A DNA stretch of 64,000 bases from Micromonospora sp. WMMD1102. Lineage in GTDB: Bacteria; Actinomycetota; Actinomycetes; Mycobacteriales; Micromonosporaceae. Positions 60,762 to 64,000 of this stretch are shown here, piece after piece. The position numbers and the translations under genes were made by a program. The DNA is taken from the NCBI RefSeq assembly GCF_029626265.1, contig NZ_JARUBN010000001.1, positions 434,001-498,000 on the forward strand, read 5' to 3'. Positions within the stretch are counted from its first letter, which is position 1. The number at the start of each line of letters is the position of its first letter. The notes below the pieces were generated by a model. That model did not search any database and was not told the origin of the DNA. It worked only from the letters and a program-made list of their open reading frames with translations.

Positions 60762-60780
60762 TAAGGTAAGGCTTACCTAG
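60762..60780 (-). promoter_or_regulatory. DtxR/IdeR-type iron box of the siderophore operon
   Basis: TAAGGTAAGGCTTACCTAG contains AGGTAAG-G-CTTACCT, a perfect 7-1-7 inverted repeat matching the actinobacterial iron box (consensus about TTAGGTTAGGCTAACCTAA). It lies 45 bases before the ATP-grasp start, where iron-bound DmdR/IdeR would block transcription. Confidence 0.85.
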
Positions 60781-60919
60781 CGGAAGATTAGCCCTGCCCA
60801 GCGCGGAATGGAAATCTGCCCGCCGATCACGGACCGCGTGTCGGAGTCCGATGCGGGTCACCGAGCCGGCGTCCCGGAACACCGGCTCGCGCCAGCACGG
60901 CTGCGGCGAGGACCAACGA

Positions 60920-60961
60920 GAGGTAGCGGCAGACGAGCGGGAGGTAGCGGCAGACGAACGG
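60920..60961. repeat. 21-bp tandem direct repeat
   Basis: GAGGTAGCGGCAGACGAGCG plus one base, repeated once with a single change (GAGCGG to GAACGG). No coding or structural role evident. Confidence 0.8.
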
Positions 60962-61024
60962 GCCCGGGTGGCGGGTGCCAGGGTCGAGGCACCCACCACC
61001 CGGACCCGCCGGATGGGACGGAAG

Positions 61025-61219
61025 TCAGCCCCGGAACGCGTCCCGGGTGTCGCGGGCGGCGTCGCCCACGTGGTCACCGGCCTGCTTGACGTTGGCTTCG
61101 GTCTGCTGGGTCGCGCCCTCGGCCTGAAGCCGCTCGTTGTCGGTCGCGTCGCCGACCTTCTCCTTGGCCGCACCGGTCACTTCCTCGACCTTGTGCCGGA
61201 TCTTGTCTCCGATGCCCAT
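61025..61219 (-). CDS. CsbD-family stress protein
   Basis: 64 residues: GIGDKIRHKVEEVTGAAKEK, VGDATDNERLQAEGATQQTE, the CsbD pattern of small unfolded stress-response proteins. ATG 61219 with GGAGGA nine bases upstream. It may be stress-sigma controlled as in other actinobacteria; no promoter motif is obvious here. Confidence 0.9.
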   Translation of the reverse strand: MGIGDKIRHKVEEVTGAAKEKVGDATDNERLQAEGATQQTEANVKQAGDHVGDAARDTRDAFRG

Positions 61220-61390
61220 GGTGTGTGTCCTCCAATACTGGCCGTGGTGCATACGCTCCGTCGCTTTGTTAGTGCCCCGACCCCGCAACACCGAAACCGG
61301 CCACGCCGGCCGCTCCACCAGCCGATCGAGTGCCCCGCGCCGGACCGGAGGTGTCGGTAGGCTGCCCGGGGCGACGCGGGGGAGGCGTGG

Positions 61391-62998
61391 ATGACCTGGC
61401 CGGACGGTGGACCGTGGGTGGTCGCCACCACTTCGTCGAGCACGAGTTGGGCGGTGGCCACCGCGGCCATCTGCGCGGCGTCGACAGCACGGGTGGCGGT
61501 GCTCCGGATCGTCGACGACGCTCCGGACGTCCCGCCCGCGGTGCTGTGTGACAACGTCGCCAGCTATCTGGAGGTACGCGCCGGTGCCGCCGATCCGACC
61601 CGCGTAACCGACCTGGCCAGGCTGGTACGGTCCCTCTCCCACGGTCACGGCCTGGTGCTGGTGGCCGGGGCACCAGGTCTCGTCGTACCCGTGGGACGGG
61701 CCGGCTGGACCCTCGCGGAGCTGGCCCGAACGCTGGGCGCTCCGGTGGTGCTCGTCGCCGATCTGGGGCCGGAGGCGGTCAACCACACGACGTTGGCCCT
61801 CGACGTCCTCGCCGGCCGCGACCTGGCCGGCACTGTCGTCGCGGTCGGCGAAGGGGACGGCGACGAACTCGCCGTGCTGCCGGTCCGGCTGGCCGGGCGG
61901 ATCCCGGCGGACGCCGCCGACCGGCTGGCCGCGCTCCCGACGGAGACGTTCCGGACTGCGGCACCGGGCTGGCTCGATCCACTGCTGCACGCCACTCGTC
62001 GCCCGACCGCGACCCGTGCGCCCGAGCCGCCGGCTCCGGCCAGTCCCGATACGGGGTCGTCGCAGCCGGCCGGACCGCAGCCGGCCGGGGCGTCGTCGGC
62101 CGGGGCGTCAGGCGGGTTGTCGTCGGGCGGCCCGTCGACGGGCGGCGACGCGGGACGGCCGGCCGGGAGCAGGACGGTCAGCGGCAAGCGGGTGCTGATC
62201 GTCCTGCTTGCCGTCTTCCTGGCCTCGGTGCTGCTGCTCTGCGGCCTGAACCTGGTCACGTCGACCGGTCCGGCGTTCGTTGACCAGCACACGGTCATCG
62301 ATCAGCGGGACGTGCCGGACAGGGTGGCACCGACCGCTCGGCTCCCGATACCCGTCCCGCCCTCGACCGTGTCCCGGCCATCCGCCTCTGCCTTTGGCTC
62401 CGCCTGCCCGCCGTATGTCCGGAAGGTGGTCCCCACCGTGCCGGACCGGGCGACCACCGCCCGGATCGACGGCGCCTGGTCACGCATCGAGCGCTGGCTG
62501 GCCCGACACGCCCCGCGCAGCCTGGCCGGCCTGCGACCGCCGGCCGCACCGGCCCGGATCGCCGCGCTCCAGGTCCGGATGTCGGTGCCGTTCCCGGCCG
62601 ACCTGGTCGCCTCGCTGCGCCGGCACGACGGTGCCGAGCATTTCGACCTGCCGCCGTTCTACCGGCCGCTGTCGTTGGACGAAATCGGCGCCGACCGGGC
62701 GCTGACCTGCGACGTTCGGGCCGACATGGCGACGGACGACCACTGGTGGCATCCGGCCTTCGTGCCCTTCGCGTCGGCCGGCGACGGCGGCAGCCTGCTC
62801 GTCGACCAGCGCTCCGGCGGGCACGGCCGGGTCGGCGAGTTCTATCCCGAGGACGGCACCGGCTTCGACGGCTGGCCGGCATCGGTCACCGAGTTGCTGG
62901 TCGGTGTGGCCAGGTCGCTGGAGACCGGCGAGCCGTACGCCGCTCGGTACCGCCCGACCGTCGACGCCGAGGGTCGGCTCGCCTGGACGATCGAATAA
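61391..62998 (+). CDS. BioD-like pseudoenzyme fused through a membrane helix to an SMI1/KNR4 domain
   Basis: 535 residues. The N-terminal third is unmistakably dethiobiotin-synthetase-like (LVLVAGAPGLVVPVGRAGWT, LGAPVVLVADLGPEAVNHTT), but the P-loop GxxxxGKT reads VATTSSSTSWA (residues 11-21), so it cannot bind ATP normally. A Pro/Gly/Ser linker and one membrane helix (VLIVLLAVFLASVLLLCGLN, about 268-289) lead to a C-terminal SMI1/KNR4 domain (about 370-520; IERWLARHAPRSLAGLRPPA, VPFASAGDGGSLLVDQRSGG). SMI1 domains bind or regulate cell-wall synthesis and also occur as immunity proteins. ATG 61391 has GGGGGAGG upstream. Confidence 0.85.
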   Translation: MTWPDGGPWVVATTSSSTSWAVATAAICAASTARVAVLRIVDDAPDVPPAVLCDNVASYLEVRAGAADPTRVTDLARLVRSLSHGHGLVLVAGAPGLVVPVGRAGWTLAELARTLGAPVVLVADLGPEAVNHTTLALDVLAGRDLAGTVVAVGEGDGDELAVLPVRLAGRIPADAADRLAALPTETFRTAAPGWLDPLLHATRRPTATRAPEPPAPASPDTGSSQPAGPQPAGASSAGASGGLSSGGPSTGGDAGRPAGSRTVSGKRVLIVLLAVFLASVLLLCGLNLVTSTGPAFVDQHTVIDQRDVPDRVAPTARLPIPVPPSTVSRPSASAFGSACPPYVRKVVPTVPDRATTARIDGAWSRIERWLARHAPRSLAGLRPPAAPARIAALQVRMSVPFPADLVASLRRHDGAEHFDLPPFYRPLSLDEIGADRALTCDVRADMATDDHWWHPAFVPFASAGDGGSLLVDQRSGGHGRVGEFYPEDGTGFDGWPASVTELLVGVARSLETGEPYAARYRPTVDAEGRLAWTIE

Positions 62999-63038
62999 CC
63001 GCCCGACCATCCGACCGCCGGTTGAGCCTCGCAGGCTT

Positions 63039-63086
63039 GGTCGTTAGTCGTTGGTCGTTGGTCGTTGGTCGTTGGTCGTTGGTCGT
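63039..63086. repeat. GGTCGTT heptanucleotide repeat, seven units
   Basis: Seven tandem GGTCGTT-type units (one reads AGTCGTT, the last GGTCGTG) in the gap between the SMI1 gene and the CBM2 gene. Seven bases are not a codon multiple, so length changes would frameshift any ORF crossing it. It sits next to the 3' end of the CBM2 gene. Confidence 0.85.
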
Positions 63087-63140
63087 GCAGGCGGTTGGTC
63101 ATGCCCGGCAGGGGTCGTTGTCGGTCGTGCGGCCTGCCGA

Positions 63141-63875
63141 CTACGCCTGGCAGGCGCGGTTGTCGATCGTGCAGGCAGTCGGCTCGCCGTCGATCAGGGC
63201 GCCGTCGACCCGGAAGCGCACCTGCACCGAGCCGCGCGCCGGCACCCGGCTGGTCGCTCCGGTCGGTACGAAGGTCCAGGTGGCACCGTCCCGGCTGGCC
63301 TCGGCGCCCTGCACCGCCGCGACCGACTGGGTTGTCCGGGGCAGGGTGATGACCAGCCGCCACCCGCTGGCCGTACCCGGACCCGGATTGGTGATGGTCA
63401 CCGAAGCGGTGTAGTTGAGCAGCGTGACGTCCTCGGTCGCGTACCGGGCGGCCAGGGTCGGCGGCGGGACGGGGGACGGGGCGGCGGACCGCTGCGGCCG
63501 GCTCCGGGACCCGTTGCCCGGTGGTGCGGGTGACCCGGCCGGTGGCGAGGAGGCGGGTGGGGTCGCGCTGCCCGTCGCGTCGCCCGCCCCGTCCCCGGGG
63601 TCCACCTCGATCTCGGCGGAGGGTGGCGGCGCCACACCCAGCGGCGCGAACTGGTCCGGTGTCCGGAGCAGCGCGAAGACGAGGAATCCGGTGCCGACGA
63701 CGACGACCAGTGCCGCCGCCCCGATCGCGCCCACCATCGCCCGGTCACCCCGGCGTGCCGGCAACAGCCGGGCCAGCCGGCGGACCGGGGCACGCACCGC
63801 CGCCGCAACGGCGAGCAGCGCGTCGAGGATGGCGACCGGCAGGGTACGCGCCGGACGTTGTCGATCATTGCGCAC
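63141..63875 (-). CDS. Membrane-anchored CBM2 protein
   Basis: 244 residues. A basic N-terminus and one membrane helix (VGAIGAAALVVVVGTGFLVF, about residues 47-66) are followed by a Pro/Ser-rich stalk and a C-terminal CBM2-like beta domain (YATEDVTLLNYTASVTITNP, ATWTFVPTGATSRVPARGSV). It probably displays a cellulose/chitin-binding module on the outer face. GTG 63875 follows AAGGGAAG. No catalytic domain is attached. Confidence 0.8.
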   Translation of the reverse strand: MRNDRQRPARTLPVAILDALLAVAAAVRAPVRRLARLLPARRGDRAMVGAIGAAALVVVVGTGFLVFALLRTPDQFAPLGVAPPPSAEIEVDPGDGAGDATGSATPPASSPPAGSPAPPGNGSRSRPQRSAAPSPVPPPTLAARYATEDVTLLNYTASVTITNPGPGTASGWRLVITLPRTTQSVAAVQGAEASRDGATWTFVPTGATSRVPARGSVQVRFRVDGALIDGEPTACTIDNRACQA

Positions 63876-63945
63876 GTGACTTCCCTTTCGCTGCACGGGT
63901 GGCGACGCCGTGCCGCCCCCGCCCGTCAGACCCGGGCCGGGCGGA

Positions 63946-64000
63946 TCAGAGCGCCCGCAACCCGGCGAGCACAGCCTCCAGCAGGTCCTCCGAGGGCACG
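63946..64000 (-). CDS. Partial gene running off the window end (TetR-like C-terminus?)
   Basis: Only the last 17 codons are in the window (PSEDLLEAVLAGLRAL then TGA). The sequence resembles the C-terminal helix of TetR-family regulators, but this is too short to decide. Confidence 0.3.
   Translation of the reverse strand, partial: VPSEDLLEAVLAGLRAL

Larger units (their letters stand above)
60717..61024. other. Intergenic region holding the iron box and a 21-bp tandem repeat
   Basis: 308 bases between the NIS operon and CsbD. Besides the iron box at 60762-60780 it contains a 21-bp tandem repeat (60920-60961). A frame with EVAADER repeats over 60851-61360 crosses it but is not supported. Confidence 0.6.

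Noticed and set aside
60851..61360. Plus-strand frame with EVAADER repeats over the CsbD region
   Set aside because: The repeat is just the 21-bp DNA duplication, and the frame runs opposite a well-supported CsbD gene.
1..64000. CRISPR array, tRNA or rRNA genes
   Set aside because: No regularly spaced repeat array, no cloverleaf-like gene with conserved T-loop, and no conserved rRNA segment was seen by eye; a covariance search would be needed to exclude a tRNA fully.

Overview
The window is high-GC actinobacterial DNA with dense gene packing, frequent ATGA/GTGA/TGATG stop-start overlaps and many GTG starts. The gene content (a DUF5753-type XRE regulator, DUF6412 next to a YidC-like insertase, a SigK/RskA/fasciclin/molybdoprotein locus, DUF2795, secreted GH16 and GH18 enzymes with carbohydrate-binding modules) fits a filamentous soil actinomycete, most likely Micromonosporaceae. 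That placement is an inference from content, not from a marker gene. I see no rRNA, tRNA, CRISPR array or prophage.

Layout. 1-7 kb: an XRE regulator, an AbiEii-like nucleotidyltransferase fusion, a hot-dog thioesterase-like protein, and an NADPH:quinone-type oxidoreductase divergent from an AraC regulator. 7-16 kb: a strongly asymmetric heterodimeric ABC exporter, a decayed epoxide hydrolase gene, a VOC protein, an Nei-type glycosylase, and a GntR/ATPase/permease operon. 16-23 kb: an ArsB-like transporter, a DUF1707 protein, a CoA-disulfide-reductase-like enzyme, a YbdK-type ligase, and a convergent TcmP / three-Cys-motif (DUF5131) pair. 23-30 kb: DUF6412 plus YidC, then a LacI-type operator and promoter driving a secreted GH16-CBM6 glucanase, a CBM2-GH18 chitinase, a DedA protein and a GH13 enzyme. 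30-39 kb: a HelD-like helicase, a Gfo/Idh/MocA oxidoreductase, and the SigK locus. 39-45 kb: two NarL-type two-component systems flanking a serine hydrolase. 45-50 kb: an erythromycin-esterase-like protein, a dead TnpB relic, an MBL/MerR divergent pair, and a MarR-GNAT fusion with a perfect 20-bp palindrome. 50-56 kb: a PLP decarboxylase, an unrecognised four-gene operon with a tiny GntR regulator, and a 741-residue protein with two matching eight-cysteine modules. 56-61 kb: an iron-box-controlled NRPS-independent siderophore (NIS) operon (ATP-grasp, IucA/IucC, IucA/IucC). 61-64 kb: CsbD, a BioD-like/TM/SMI1 fusion, and a membrane-anchored CBM2 protein.

How genes work together. SigK appears to read two promoters of the same type (CCATCC-N15-CCGAAT and CCGTCT-N15-CCGAAT), one before sigK and one after its anti-sigma gene, so the locus probably drives itself plus a surface fasciclin lipoprotein and a membrane molybdoenzyme. 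The NIS operon has a near-perfect DtxR/IdeR-type box; a PLP decarboxylase 4.6 kb away could supply a diamine-type building block. The GH16 and GH18 genes point to polysaccharide scavenging, with carbon-catabolite control through the LacI-type operator.

Best candidates for under-described biology are the TcmP/DUF5131 pair, the 51.4-55.9 kb block (small-peptide/helical-protein operon, GntR, duplicated eight-Cys protein with a 37-codon leader gene), and the BioD-like pseudoenzyme fused through a membrane segment to an SMI1 domain. Several relics (epoxide hydrolase, TnpB, a DUF4383 fragment) show local deletion and decay.
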